This document shows positions 1 through 11,929 of a stretch of 64,000 nt of DNA, piece after piece. The stretch comes from Sipunculus nudus (taxonomy: Eukaryota > Annelida > Sipuncula > Golfingiida > Sipunculidae). Both the position numbers and the translations under genes were made by a program. The number at the start of each line of letters is the position of its first letter. The stretch's first letter is position 1. The notes beneath the pieces are model-generated. The model had not been told where the DNA came from, did no database searches, and saw only the letters and a program-made list of their open reading frames with translations. Location: NCBI GenBank assembly GCA_026874595.1, contig CM049311.1, forward strand, positions 60,764,453 to 60,828,452, written 5' to 3'.

Positions 1-345
1 ACTCGATCTGTAACTGGTCATTATCTGCCCACACACCAAAAACCAGGCCAATATCTGCAGGCATTGCAAAAAAAATCCGTAAATGTGTATTTGTCATGAA
101 AATTTCTATTTTTCATGAAATTTTCTAAATTTAGGAGCCGTAAAACGGTAAAATTAGGTCAACCGGGACAAAACGCAAACTCGATCTGTAACTGGTCATT
201 ATCTGCTCACACACCAAAAATCAGGACAATATCTGCAGGCATTGCGAAAAAAAAGTCCGTACAACTGTTTGATTTCGGAATGACGGAAGGACGGAAGGAC
301 GGAAAAACTATATGCCCCGGCCACTTTGCGGCGGGGGCATAAAAA
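1..345. repeat. Tandem-core interspersed element, hairpin-terminated end
   Basis: Two head-to-tail copies of a 178-base unit start at 1 and 179 (both begin ACTCGATCTGTAACTGG). They are followed by GGAAGGAC-type repeats at about 283-304 and a strong inverted repeat at 312-340 (arms ATGCCCCGGCC and GGCGGGGGCAT, 10 of 11 paired, loop of 7). Tandem core, then ACGG-like microsatellite, then terminal hairpin is the architecture described for bivalve pearl elements and for non-autonomous Helentrons (HINEs). The left end lies outside the window. No transposase is seen. The family name is an inference from structure. Confidence 0.65.
312..340. repeat. Terminal hairpin after GGAC microsatellite
   Basis: The left arm ATGCCCCGGCC pairs with the right arm GGCGGGGGCAT with one mismatch and a 7-base loop, followed by AAAAATG. 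It directly follows the degenerate ACGG repeat and probably marks the 3' end of a rolling-circle-type non-autonomous element. Confidence 0.65.
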
Positions 346-743
346 TGATTGTTGGTTGCACCAGTCTTGTGTATGATAAAGCCGTCAAAGATGGATGGAC
401 ATGCAAAATTTCAGGCAGATACTTCACACAACTCTTGAGCTTTTTGCACAGATGCATGAAACCCAAAAACGATTGTAGGTGGTGCCAAAAGTCTTTTATC
501 CAACGAAACTATCCGAAATATATGGACATGCACAAGTTCAGGCTGATATGTCAAATCACTCCTGAGAAAATAAGCAGGGACATACACTGTGCAAAAGTTA
601 TTGTAGGCAGCGCCACCATTCTTGTAAAGGAGAAGGTCATCAAAGATGCTTTACAGGCCAATTATTTTTACATCAAACTTTTCTTGAGTCAGGTGCACTT
701 GGATGACCAAGCTCAATTGAGGAAGGCAGTTGCCCCAAAGTGA
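346..743. repeat. Family C tandem repeat, copy 1 (about 130-base modules)
   Basis: Degenerate modules each run: box resembling GGTGGCACCACC, 'CAGTCTTGT', 'AAAG(A)TG(T)ATGGACATGC', 'AATTTCAGGC', then 'ACTCCTGAGAA'. Three modules are visible, at about 346, 475 and 600. The same text recurs at 16.5-17.0 kb and 17.76-18.93 kb, so the open frame over this stretch is a repeat artefact and not a gene. Confidence 0.65.
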
Positions 744-1500
744 ACGAAACTAATGTTTCAGTTGCAGCTACTGCACTGACTAAACTCTTGACCTGTTGCC
801 TAATCTGCCAAAGCTATAAATAGATACAGGCTGAAACTTGACCTGTTGCCAAATCTGAAATAGTTGGTAGTCTGCCAATCTATCTATAACTACAGATACA
901 AATTCTTGGCCTGTTGCCAAATCTGTTTAAAGTATACTAAACCAATTTGGCTTCAATGCTTTTTTCACGCTGGCATGTTCAAACATTTTTTAAAATAAAA
1001 CTTGTTTAGAATAATAACAGATGCCCATTGAAAGCAAAATCAGAATACAGATATATTCAGATATTTTATATTCATGCATTTATCTTGCACATTAGTTTGA
1101 TATGGACACAAACTGTTTAAGTTGCCTGTACAGCCATGCTTATATACCCACAGAGCTCAATCTGATACTACAATAAATCTACTCTCTTTGTTTACCAAAG
1201 TATCTCACATTCCTTTCATTGTTCAAGGTCCAATAATTCAGCCAAAACCATATAGGTTAACTTAAACAAAGGCTACCTAAGATTCATTTTTGTCTAATGT
1301 TTCAGAATTTGAAACAACTGCTTTGCAGAAGAAGACTACTGCAGCCCTCAGAATTTGACCTATTCTGATACAACTGAATGAAGCCTACCGCAGGATAATT
1401 CTTGTAAAAATTAAACCATTTGGCTGACCAGTTTCATCATAAAACATTTTTAATGTAGAACCTAAAAGGGGCTAAAATTATGAAATTTTTGCCCATATAA
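744..1500. repeat. Composite-repeat spacer, copy 1
   Basis: This stretch carries 'CTTGACCTGTTGCC' three times and then text such as 'AATAATAACAGATGCC' and 'CTTTCATTGTTCAAGGTC'. The same order of words recurs at 17030-17540, partly at 19190-19450, and at 20400-20990. It links the family C modules on its left with the family D modules on its right. No gene is seen. Confidence 0.55.
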
Positions 1501-2470
1501 AACAGTTCGATGAAGGTGGCTCCACGAAAACCGCAGTTTAAAATATGAACCATGTGACCAATATTTACACAGTCCCTGTCATTTCTGAAAGTGTTATGTT
1601 AATATGATTATATGCCAAATGACTAAGTTCAACTTCCTGTAACTCTGCTAAAATTCATCTACCACAACCATTTGAATAAACTCGAGTGAGCTCATCTCTG
1701 GGATCATTTCTGTGATATATTGACAATTTGGCTAAATGATTTCTAGATTTTTCCCACATAAAATGTAAGGCGATGCAGGTGGCGCCACCAGGCAGCTCAA
1801 TCCCACACATTTGACATGTGACTGTTTTTAGTATAAAATTTGGGGATACTAGCTCTTGCTGTTCCCGAGAAATGATGGGTAAATCTACTGATAACCATTT
1901 ACCCCGTACAAAAAAGTTCGATGTAGGTGGCACCACAAAAACCTCAATTTCAAATACGAGCCATGTGACCAACATTTGCATAAAATTTGGTGATGATAGC
2001 TCCAGCCATTTCTGAGATTGTAATTTTAGTATGCCTTTTTGGTCATATGACTAAGTTCAGCTTCCTATAACTTGGCAAAAATCACTAAACTGGAACCATT
2101 CGAACAAACTTGAGAGATGTTCTGGGATTCTTTTTGTGAATTATTGAACAATATGGCTGGACAGAGATGAAAGTTTTTCTTTTCCCTATAAAAACTAAGT
2201 CAATACAGATAGCAAAAAATTAAGCTCAATCCGAAAAGGTTCAAAGTGACTGAATCTTCCATAAAATTTGGCGCTGCTAGCTCCAACGGCTTATGAGGTA
2301 GCAAAGGTTAACGTACGGATGAGCATTTTAGATAACTGTTTTTTTTTTGCATAAAACTTAGTGATGCTAGCCTCTGCCGTTTTTGAGATGGTATGGGTTA
2401 GCGTACAGACGAAAGATGACTTCACACCATCGCATTTGCTCGCAGGTTCACTGAAAAAGGTCACCAGGTC
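1501..2470. repeat. Family D tandem repeat, copy 1
   Basis: Degenerate units contain 'CATGTGACCAA', 'GATGACTAAGTTCA'-like text, 'GGGATCATTT(C/T)TGTGA' and 'GCTAGCTCC/TTGC'. Palindromic boxes lie at 1776-1789 (CAGGTGGCGCCACC) and 1926-1936. The right end near 2420-2450 reads 'CACACCATCGCATTTGCTCGC', matching the end of the homologous copy at 20268-20300. The order C, spacer, D is the same in both places. Confidence 0.6.
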
Positions 2471-3715
2471 CGGAGAGGGGGGATCCAAGCCGAAAAATTG
2501 GACTTAACCCCTTAAAAAATATTTTCGCTGACCGTAAAAGGGGGGTCCTGATCTCTCCCACCCCCCCCCCCCCCTTCCCAAATTAGCTTGATTATGGCTG
2601 CCCTGGGCAGGCAATGAATATAGAAATTTGAAGGAATAGGATAAATGGAGGGGACAGGGCTGTGAGAGAAGTATAGAGGATATGTACATCAGGTTTAAGC
2701 TGTTGATATATAATGATCTGTATCTGACATTTAGCCAGAGCTTGAAAACATATTCGCTGAAATAGTGGTTCTGTCTACATACATATATAACCTGAATCAT
2801 GAGGTCCTGCGAGCCAAGTGCTAGTTGATTTCAATCAGTAAAACTGCCACACTACTGGTTCCGCTTTCATGTTACACACTCGGTAGGCGCTGCTCAACAT
2901 GGGCGAAAACTCCCGTCGTCGATCATGCTGTTACATGTCTCGTGTTATTTTCTAATATCAATGCAGCATGAAAATAAACTATAAATATCAGTGTAACATT
3001 CACATGGACATTCAAGACCCAAGTAACTATAAAAGCTCATGCAGTAATTGGTAGCCGTACACATACAACTCCTTTTCATTCATTTTCGATAGATGTGGCC
3101 TATTTAGAGTCGTGAAAACTTAAGTACAACAGTTTTCAAAATGTACAAACTGTGTCGCTATACACAACCGTTAATTTTAAAACTAAGCTCTCAGCAATAG
3201 ATCCTCACAAAACATTTGAAAGAACATACTAGAAATACACATTCTGACGAATGCAGGCCTCCGCCATGTGGACAGTCCTTAATGTGGGTTACTCCGCAAC
3301 CCGTGTTTACATTCATTATCTGGCCCATGTTCACTCACATTTGTGACTGCACATTTGTGATTATTCCTTGAAGTCCTCACTGGATCTGGATCATAATCTC
3401 AACCCACACCAAAACTTAACAGATCCTTCACTGAAACGTTCCCGAGATGCCCTGAAAATTCATGGGACTCCATTCATGATTGCATGAGTTATGTTGTGAA
3501 CAAATACATACCTACATACACACACAAACATGAACGGGAAAGAACGCACACCCTCCTGGCCAACATTACAGCGAGTTACAAAATATCCAGTTGTCATTCC
3601 CGAACACCATGGGAGACTTTTGTTAACAGATATAAATTCAACATGCAGTCACAGAGGTCATGTTCAGTTAAAACAGAATCTTTTTCGTTCATGTTAGAAC
3701 TTATTGTATCCGCCA
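2471..3715. other. Unassigned stretch with a poly-C run
   Basis: No gene or known repeat is recognised. A run of 14 C bases lies at 2561-2574. The open frames here are short, lack homology that I recognise, and overlap low-complexity sequence. Confidence 0.4.
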
Positions 3716-4035
3716 AAACAGAGTTTTGCGGATACTATGTTTTCAGCTGCACGCCGCCGCCGCCGCCGCGTAGGTGTCCGGAGAACTCCTCCGTAACCGC
3801 TGGGCGGAATTTTACGAAACCCGGGATTATGTTCGGGTCACATGTGAACTGCTGCGCCCCGATTTTGTTTTGACCTCTGACCTTTCCTCTGCGCTCTGCG
3901 TCCGTTTGTGCGTCTGTTTCCACACATAAACCCACATATCTCGGGAACCGTTTGACCGATCAGGAAAATTTTTTTGCACAAATGTAGCCCTTGGAGAGCT
4001 TTATAACATACACAAACAAGGGACCTATGGGTCAC
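3716..4035. repeat. Isolated fragment of the 8.5-10 kb repeat family
   Basis: Bases near 3930-4020 (TCGGGAACCGTTTGACCGAT, then TTTGCACAAATGTAGCCCTTGG and GAGCTTTATAACATACACAA) match the monomer text at 8737-8820 and 9180-9260 almost exactly. A (CGC)n tract lies at about 3753-3770. This is a dispersed copy of the same family that forms the array at 8.54-9.99 kb. Confidence 0.65.
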
Positions 4036-4689
4036 GGCGCTCAGCTGATCATGATTGAACTATAAATGTATCACCATTGTGATACTATATTTAGTCGACA
4101 AACCTTATGAATATCATGGACCTATTATAAAGGAATATAATGTAATATGCGAGTAAATCATGTATGAAATTACCTGACTGATGGATTAATATGGAGTAAA
4201 TATAGTGGTTTATTTTTTATTTATTTGGGAGCTGTTGAAAATAGCAATATATTTGAGCAAATATGAATGCAATGAAAGTACACTAAGCAGTGGTAGAATG
4301 ATGATAAGGCTATTTGTTGAAGGATCTATAGTGTATAGAAGTCCGCAAGATTTCAATTTGACATATATAATGTTATTATTAACTATGCTGAAGAGTGGAT
4401 TTATGAACTGTGACTGTATGACATGATATCTCTTAGGTCTTGACAAGGTACATTATATTGATGCCCACCACATCTACATATTACACAATATTGACATAAT
4501 TTCTGGCACGTACATAGGCAACAAACAGTTATACAATATATAAAAATATGAATTTATCTGATTCAACTTCTTCTCGTTTACTGAGGCTGACATTGGGATG
4601 GGGTTCGGAGAAGGAAACAGTGTGGGCAGCAAGGAGGGTTGGATGTAGAGAGAAAAGGAGATAGAGAGAGAGGGAGGGAGCATTCAACA

Positions 4690-6990
4690 GTACTTAAACA
4701 CCTGGAAGGTTAAAATCTAAAATATTATGAAATGTAGATAAAGTCTGAGAGAAAGAGGTAATCTAGGCTATGGTTGGTTGATATGATTGAAGAAATTGTT
4801 GCAAATAATATTTTAAGATCTGACCTTGCGCTTTCATTGGATACCTTTTTGACAGGTTCAACATTTTACCCCTTTTTCCAATGAGATCCAATTTTTTTTA
4901 ATTTAAACTTTAATTAAACTGTTTTTTCTATTTTATGATATGTATACAGTTGCTATAAAATCCCCACTCCACAGGCGGAAGGACTTGATGGAGGGGGGGG
5001 GTTACGATGGGAGTTACAACGCCTCTGTCTCTCTGTATATATTTTCTTCAAATTATTAAATTTTATGCTATAGCAATAGCACTATTGTTGACAGTGCGAA
5101 GGAGCAAGGACTTAGTGGGGTGGGGGAAGGGGATGGTGGGAGTTACAATACCCTTGCATATACGTACAGGATATGAAATTTAATTAATCAGAGCTTACAG
5201 GAAAAAAAAGTTTATTCATAATTATTAAATATTTAAAACAGGCAAGAAAGCTAGAGAAACAAAGCAAATAATTTTAATTCCCATTCTTCTGAGCCAGGAA
5301 ATTATGAACAATTTTTACATAAATTCCCTTTATTATAACATCATTTTTTTCCAGGTTTGAAAATGTAACTATACATTTAGAGTATAACATATATATGTGA
5401 ATATTTCAGTTGATTCACATTTCTTAATTGCATCAACATATATATCTAATAAATTAGGTTTATAGTACCTGTCAACATAATGGGGTGGAGGGAGGAAGGG
5501 AGGCATAGGGGTGAGAGAGAGAGAAAGAGAGAGAGAGAAAGAGAGCTAGAAAGAGAGAAAGGGAAAGAGAGAGGAGAAAGGCTCTCTGGTAATTACTGCC
5601 TGACCCAGCCTGACCCAGACACTCACAGAAGCAGTAGGCAAGGAGTGAAGGTGTTATGTAACAGCCTGGAACACTGTTAACCAATGACTTGATGTAAACA
5701 TTCAAGACATGGTGCTATAAATATGGGTCACTGTGCTCAGTTGAAGTTGGCCTTGAAGGTAAAAATCTAAAATAATAATGGAGATCAAGTCTAAGATGAA
5801 AAGGTAATATATGCCATGGCTGGTTGACATGATGGTTTGTATTGATGAGTGAGAAATTGTTGCAAATAATATTCTGTGACCAAACCATGCATTCTCTAAT
5901 GTCAAAATTGAAGCATGTAAGCAGTTTGTGAACATAAGATGTATATTATTACCATGATCATTGGCTGGCCTTTTTGATAGTTTGACAGTTCAGTAGTTTA
6001 CACATTTGCTCAATTGGATCTATTTTACATAATATATATTATTAAATATATGTATTTTTATTTTATAAAATGTATACAGTTGAAATATAACTGATGTCTC
6101 CAGTCCCCAGATGCAAGAACCTGGTGGTGGTGGTTTTTTTTTTGGGGGGGGGGAGGGCTGGAATGATGGGAGTTACAACATCTCTGTATTAACATAGTGT
6201 ATATACATATAGGATTTCCACTTAATTCAACAATACTTACAGGATTAAATAGTCCATTCACAATTACATAATATTTAAAAAAGGACAGACAGACTGTTAA
6301 ACAAACAAAGCTGATAATATATTTTAATATTTTAAATTTTTCATCTGCAATATTACACATCTGAATACATAAGTTGCTTTCAAATTTCAGACTTTAATGG
6401 CTTAAATCCATACACATACAGCATATGAAAGTTATTTCAACAGTGCTTAAAGGAAAAATTTCATAATTAGTATATATATTTAATGATAATTGAGAGATGA
6501 TGGACAGACAAGAGCTGATCACTTTATGTTCCATTCTCCTGGGGCAAGAATATGTTTCAATATTAGATCTTAATTTTTTCTAATCCAATTATCTTTCAAA
6601 TTGAAAAAATTGTACACATTTGCAATAATAACTAATGTCCTAGTGCACAGGTGACGGTGAGGTGCTAAGGATCAATGACAGCCGGGGGGGGGGGGAAGAG
6701 ATGGGATTAACAACACTTTTGCATAAATATTCAGGGCAAACAAAGCCTGATCTCCAATTCTGCTGAGGCTCGAAAATAATGAACACATGTTTGTATTAGA
6801 TCCTCATTTTTTTATTTTAAGTTTAATTTGTATACATTTCCAATATAACATATATTTCTGAATATAAACTTTGATTCATAATTCTAAATTGCATCATCAT
6901 AAATCTCAATCTTGTCATGTAACACCACATCATGCATACAAATGTATATTTATATATTCATGGGGGGGGGGGGGTGTGATATGAGAACAA
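4690..6990. repeat. Degenerate tandem repeat, unit about 1.05 kb, G-run in each unit
   Basis: Text at 4710-4830 ('AAAATCTAAAATA', 'GGTTGATATGAT', 'GAAATTGTTGCAAATAATATT') recurs at 5757-5880, so the period is near 1.05 kb. Smaller sub-blocks around 4920-5030, 5060-5200, 6050-6190 and 6600-6730 share 'TATACAGTTG', a G-run and 'GGGAGTTACAA'. G-runs lie near 4984, 6147, 6686 and 6961. No coding gene is seen. Confidence 0.55.
5512..5580. repeat. (GA)n microsatellite
   Basis: Imperfect GAGA/AGAG tract. It explains the open reading frames on both strands here, which are Arg/Glu-rich or Ser/Leu-rich and not genes. Confidence 0.9.
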
Positions 6991-8444
6991 TTGTACACCT
7001 GTCACAGCAGGGGATCTCCCCCAGTGACTGAAACAATTCAGGAACCCTGGCATAGCTGACTTCCAGTGACCTGGAGTGGCCTACCTGCATCTGGAACAAA
7101 GCAAGTGACTACAATAGACCCTCAAGATAAAATTCAATAACAGGCCTAATTTTCAATCTTTTAGTTTCAAGTTTCAGATTTAAACACATTAAATACTTAT
7201 GTTTACATTCTGAGAAAATTAAATCAACAGTACTCACAGGGAAAAAATGTGCCATGGTCAAAGTTGGGTAAAATTTCAGGTACTGATTTTATGTTTATGC
7301 TAATAACTTATAAAATTTACAAAATACAGATCTAATTTTGGGTATACAATTGAATCATAATTAAACAAAGTTATATACTAAAAAAAAATTTTCTAGCTTC
7401 AATAATTTTCATGAAACCTGAGTAAATATTTTTCCTGATTTTTTACAAAGTCAATTTTGTTTGGGCACATAACTTAAAACAATTACGCAATACTGACATC
7501 ATTTCTGGCATGTGCATAGCGAATTTATAGAAAAATATGTATATTATATATGATCAAAGTCAGATCAGTGGTTTTGATACTAGGCAGTCCTGAAGTGTAA
7601 CAAAGGGTTTTTAATGAAAAAATGAAGTTTTTCATTAATATCTCGAAGGAATTAAGTTCTGGTGACCAAATTCTTGGCATGGTAGGGGATTTTGGAGACA
7701 TCTTACTGTATGCCTAATTTAAGGAACTTAGAGCTGAAGCTGGGGAGCTGAGCTCTAGCAAACTGCATAACACTAGGTTGATGTAAACAATATGTGACAT
7801 GGTGCTTGAAAACTTGAATAAAATCTACAGTTTTTGATCAACTGGTTTCAAATTTTAAATGTTAACAGTTGAAATGCTAACAAAAACATGCTTTGAAAAT
7901 TAAATCCACAGCAGTTACAGGAAAAAAACGTGCCATGGTCAAAGTTGGGCAAAGTTTAAGGTACCAATTTTTTATTTTTGCTAATATTTAAAAAAATTTA
8001 AAAGATTTTGATCAAATTTTGGGTATACAATTTGATTTTGATTAATAAAAGTTATATTACTGGAAAAAAAGTGCTTAGCTTTAACAAGTTTTGTGTTAAG
8101 TGATCAAATTTTTTTCCTGATTATTTACAAAATGCATTATGTTTGGGCCCATAACTTTTTTTTAAATTATATAATACAGACCCAATTTCTGGCATGTACA
8201 TAGGAACCATATAGATTATTATTTATGGTAAATATGAGGAAAAACAGATGAGTGGTTTTGATATTAGGCAGTCCTGAAGTGTGAAAATAGGATTTTAATA
8301 AAAAATTGAGGTTTTTCCTTAATTTCTCAAAGGAACGAAGTCGCAAAGACCCAGTTTTCGGCTTGGTAGGAGATCTTGGGGACATCTAACATTATGCTGA
8401 ATTTTGGATTCCTAGGTCTTACGGTTTCAAAACGTGCCACATCT

Positions 8445-8488
8445 ACGGACGGACGGACGGACGGACGGACGGACAGACGGACGGACGA
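8445..8488. repeat. (ACGG)n microsatellite
   Basis: About eleven GGAC/ACGG repeats, nearly perfect, directly between the repeat core and the hairpin. Confidence 0.95.
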
Positions 8489-8509
8489 CAGACAATGGAC
8501 CACGACTAT

Positions 8510-8538
8510 AGCTCAGATGACTTATAGTCAGCTGAGCT
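8510..8538. repeat. Terminal hairpin AGCTCAG...CTGAGCT (copy 1)
   Basis: The arm AGCTCAGATGACT (8510-8522) pairs with AGTCAGCTGAGCT (8526-8538) with one mismatch, and the loop is TAT. It is followed by AAAAAT and then immediately by another repeat array. The same hairpin ends a different element at 11881-11909. Confidence 0.85.
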
Positions 8539-9995
8539 AAAAATGGTGACGCCAACTGCAACAATGTTTGCACAGTGTCCATCTGTTCGTCTGCCTTGGG
8601 TTAAAATCACTCATATCTCTGCAGTGACTAGACTAATTCATCTAAAATTCGGCATGCGTAAACATCCTGGATAGCTTTTCTGATTTTATGACAGGTGGCG
8701 CCACCTACATTCACGTTTACGCTGCAGACATCCAAGCTCATATCTCAGGAACCGTTTGACCGATCAGGAAAATTCTTTTGCACAAATGTAGCCCTTGGAG
8801 AGCTTTATAACATACACAAAAAATGGTGGCGCCACCTGCAACCATGTTTGCACAGTGTCCATCTGTTCGTCTGCCTTGGGTTAAAATCACTCATATCTCT
8901 GCAGTGACTTGACTAATTCACCTGAAATTCGGCATGCATATACATCCTGGATAGCTTTTCTGATTTTATGACAGGTGGCACCACACACATTCAAGTTTAC
9001 GCAACAATGTTTGCACAGTGTCCATCTGTTCGTCTGCCTTGGGTTAAAATCACTCATATCTCTGCAGTGACTTGACTATTCACCTGAAATTTGGCATGCG
9101 TAAACATCCTGGATAGCTTTTCTGATTTTATGACAGGTGGCGCCACCTACATTCACGTTTACGCTGCAGACATCCAAGCTCATATCTCGGGAACCGTTTG
9201 ACCGATCAGGAAAATTCTTTTGCACAAATGTAGCCCTTGGAGAGCTTTATAACATACACAAAAAATGGTGGCGCCACCTGCAACCATGTTTGCACAGTGT
9301 CCATCTGTTCGTCTGCCTTGGGTTAAAATCACTCATATCTCTGCAGTGATTTGACTAATTCACCTGAAATTCGGCATGCATATACATCCTGGATAGCTTT
9401 TCTGATTTTATGACAGGTGGCGCCACCTACATTCAAGTTTATGCTGCAGACATCCAAGCTCATATCTCGGAAACCGTTTGACCGATTGGGCCAAAATTTT
9501 GCATGTGTATAGATCTAACATAGCTCTTCATCATACGTGAAACTGGTGGCGCCATCTGCAGCCATTTTTGCACTGCTCCTGTCTGTTTGTCTGCCGTGGG
9601 ATAAAATCACTCATATCTCGGCAGTGGTTTGACATATCTGCCTAAAATTTTGCAGGTTTATACATCCCCAACAGCTCTCTTCATTTTATGACAGGTGGCG
9701 CAACCTGCATTCTAGTTTATGCAGCAGACATCCAAGCTCATATCTTGGGAACCGTTTGACCGATTAGGCCAAAGTTTTGCATGTGTATAGTTCTCACATA
9801 GCTCTTTATCATACGCAAAACTGGTGGCGTCACCTGCAACCATTTTTGCTCAGCGTCCATCTGTTTGTCTGCCACGGGCTAAAATCACTCATATACATGT
9901 AGTGGTTTGACTTATCTGCCTTAAATTTTGCATATGTATACAACTTGGACGGCTTTCTGGATTTTGTGGTAAGGGGGCAACCTACATACACAATT
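8539..9995. repeat. Satellite-like array, dimer about 280 bases, palindromic box every about 140 bases
   Basis: GGTGGCGCCACC or a close variant occurs at 8694, 8825, 8974, 9136, 9267, 9417, 9545, 9694 and 9823. Spacings mostly alternate near 131 and 149, so the true unit is a dimer of about 280 bases. The half-units start differently: one reads 'CTGCAACCATGTTTGCACAG', the other 'CTACATTCACGTTTACGCTG'. One dimer near 8985-9000 has an internal deletion. The copies at 8695-8907 and 9137-9349 are nearly identical, indicating recent amplification. Confidence 0.8.
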
Positions 9996-10299
9996 TGGCT
10001 GCAGACATCCATGCTAATATGCAACACTTCACTCTATTTCCCCTTGCCACTCAATCCATGCCTCACTTCACCCGTTCCACTCTGATTAAGGCGGATACAC
10101 GTAGTCGCTTGTCAACTACCCGTATTCTAGTTCTGTTATTCGAACACAATTTGTAGAATCTCTTTAGGGTCGGAGGGGCATAAATACTGGCAGGTAAATT
10201 ACTATATATTGAAACTTTGTTTGAATTTGTACATGGATAAAAAGTTCTATTTTAGATTTTCTGTTTTATGTTATCAGCAATGTTGACAATATGTCCTTA

Positions 10300-11909
10300 C
10301 ATAGGGAAATAATTAAGATAATGCAGGTGGCACCATCATTCATGCAAGTTAGCTGAAGTTCATTAAGATGCATAAGCACACCAAATTTTAAGACAATCCT
10401 TTCACCAATTCCTGAGGAATATCCCAATTTGTATGCATTTTGCATTATTTCTGGGGTGCTCAAACATGCCGCATAAGTTGGAAAATATGAGTTATAGACA
10501 CCTATAATTTCAAGTTTGCAAGGAGACATTTTATGGACCTCCCTGGATGTCAAATTGGAAGATTCGAGGTCCAATGTTTATGATTTGTGCCCTGCTTTTG
10601 TTTCAAACTTTTCATTGTTTTGAGGGCATTTTGAGCCCATTAGCTCAAATGGTATGGGTAAGAGAGACCTAATTTCAGGTTTCCTTGGAGACTCTTAATG
10701 AATCTTCCAGGATGTCAAGTTGAAAGATTCTATGAGACTTTTTATGGGCCTCCCTGCATGTCAAGATACTAGATTCTAGGTCAAGTCATTACAATATATG
10801 CCCTGTTAACAGATGACCACATCTTTAAAAGTCTCAAAAACAACGACAAAAAAAATCTTTAAAAAAATATACAGGTGGCACCACCAGTCTGCAGACTGAT
10901 GAAACATTCCATGACCAATATCCATGCAAAGAATGCATTAGTTGTTCAGATACTTGTGCTTTTGTATCAATTTTTCCATAACTCTGGGGGGTACTTTGAA
11001 GCCCCATAGCTTCATAGAGGTTTTGGGTAACAGAGACCTAACTTTAGGTTTCCTAAGAGACTTTTCATGGGCCTCCCTGCATATCATGAATGAAGATTGT
11101 AGGTCCAGCTGTCACGATTTTTGCCCCTGTTAACAGATGACCACATCTTTAAATGTCTCAATAAAATTGAGAAAAAAATTGCATAAAATAAAAAAATTGC
11201 AGGTGGCACCACCAGTCCACAGGAAATAGTTAAACACTCCACGATCAATATCCATGCAAAAGATCATGGTGATCAATGTATTAGATGTTCAGATACTTGA
11301 GCTTTTGTATCAAATTTTCTATTATTCTAGGGGGTACTTCCGAGCGCCATAGTCTGAAAAATATGGGTAACAGAGACCTAATTATAGGTTTCCAAAGAAA
11401 TTTTTCAGGGACCTCTCTGGATATTAAGTTGAAAGATTCTAGGTCCAGCGGTTACAATGTGTACCCTGTTAAAAGATGACCGTATCTTTAAAGGTATCAA
11501 AAATACAGAAAAAAAACTTTTAAAAATTTGAAAAAAAATCCAGGTGGTGCCACCAGTCTGCAAAAACTGATTAAACACTCCATGATCAATATTCATGCAA
11601 AAAATCACAGTAATCAATGCATTAGTTGTTCAAATACTTGAGCTTTTGTATCAAATTTTTCATTATTCTTGGAGGTACTTCAGAGCCCTATAGCTGGAAG
11701 AATATTGGTGTCAGAGACAAAATTTCAGGTTTCCAGGGAGATTTTTCATGGACCTCTCTTGATGTCAAGTCAGAAGATTCAAGGTCCAGCAGTTAGATTT
11801 GTGCCCTGTTAACAGACAGACGACAGAACGACCGGACGGCCGGACGGCCAGAGGGACGACGGACAAAGAGTGATTGCTAAAGCTCAGATGACTTACAGTC
11901 AGCTGAGCT
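10300..11909. repeat. Tandem-core element: units of about 335 bases, ACGG-like tract, hairpin
   Basis: Unit starts marked by 'CAGGTGGCACCACCAGTC' lie near 10871, 11201 and 11541, with an older, more diverged unit from about 10320. Each unit carries 'CATGCAAA', 'GATACTTG(T/A)GCTTTTGTATCAA', 'GTAACAGAGACC' and 'CCCTGTTAACAGATGACC'. The last unit passes into a degraded CGGACGGC tract at about 11816-11864 and the hairpin at 11881-11909. No transposase is encoded. Confidence 0.75.
11881..11909. repeat. Terminal hairpin AGCTCAG...CTGAGCT (copy 2)
   Basis: Arms AGCTCAGATGACT (11881-11893) and AGTCAGCTGAGCT (11897-11909), loop TAC. It is identical in both arms to the hairpin at 8510-8538, although the repeat cores of the two elements are unrelated in length and mostly in sequence. 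Confidence 0.85.
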
Positions 11910-11929
11910 AAAAAGTTACAGTCAGCTCA

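Larger units (their letters stand above)
7190..8538. repeat. Tandem-core element: two units of about 690 bases, ACGG tract, hairpin
   Basis: Text at 7230-7290 ('GTGCCATGGTCAAAGTTGGG') recurs at 7931-7960, and text at 7563-7720 ('AGTGGTTTTGATA', 'AGGCAGTCCTGAAGTGT') recurs at 8246-8400, giving a unit of about 690 bases. The second unit runs into (ACGG)n at 8445-8488 and then a 29-base hairpin at 8510-8538. This is the canonical core, microsatellite, hairpin order of pearl/HINE-type elements. Confidence 0.7.

Noticed and set aside
5472-5705. Arg/Glu-rich and Ser/Leu-rich frames
   Set aside because: They are products of the (GA)n microsatellite.
8510-8545. Helitron CTRR end (hairpin followed by CTAA)
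   Set aside because: In classic Helitrons the hairpin lies several bases before CTRR. Here CTAA overlaps the arm, so only a broad Helentron/HINE-like call is made.
8695-9349. Two nearly identical 70-residue frames
   Set aside because: They are the same frame in successive copies of a satellite array, crossing the palindromic box. This is repeat identity, not gene duplication.
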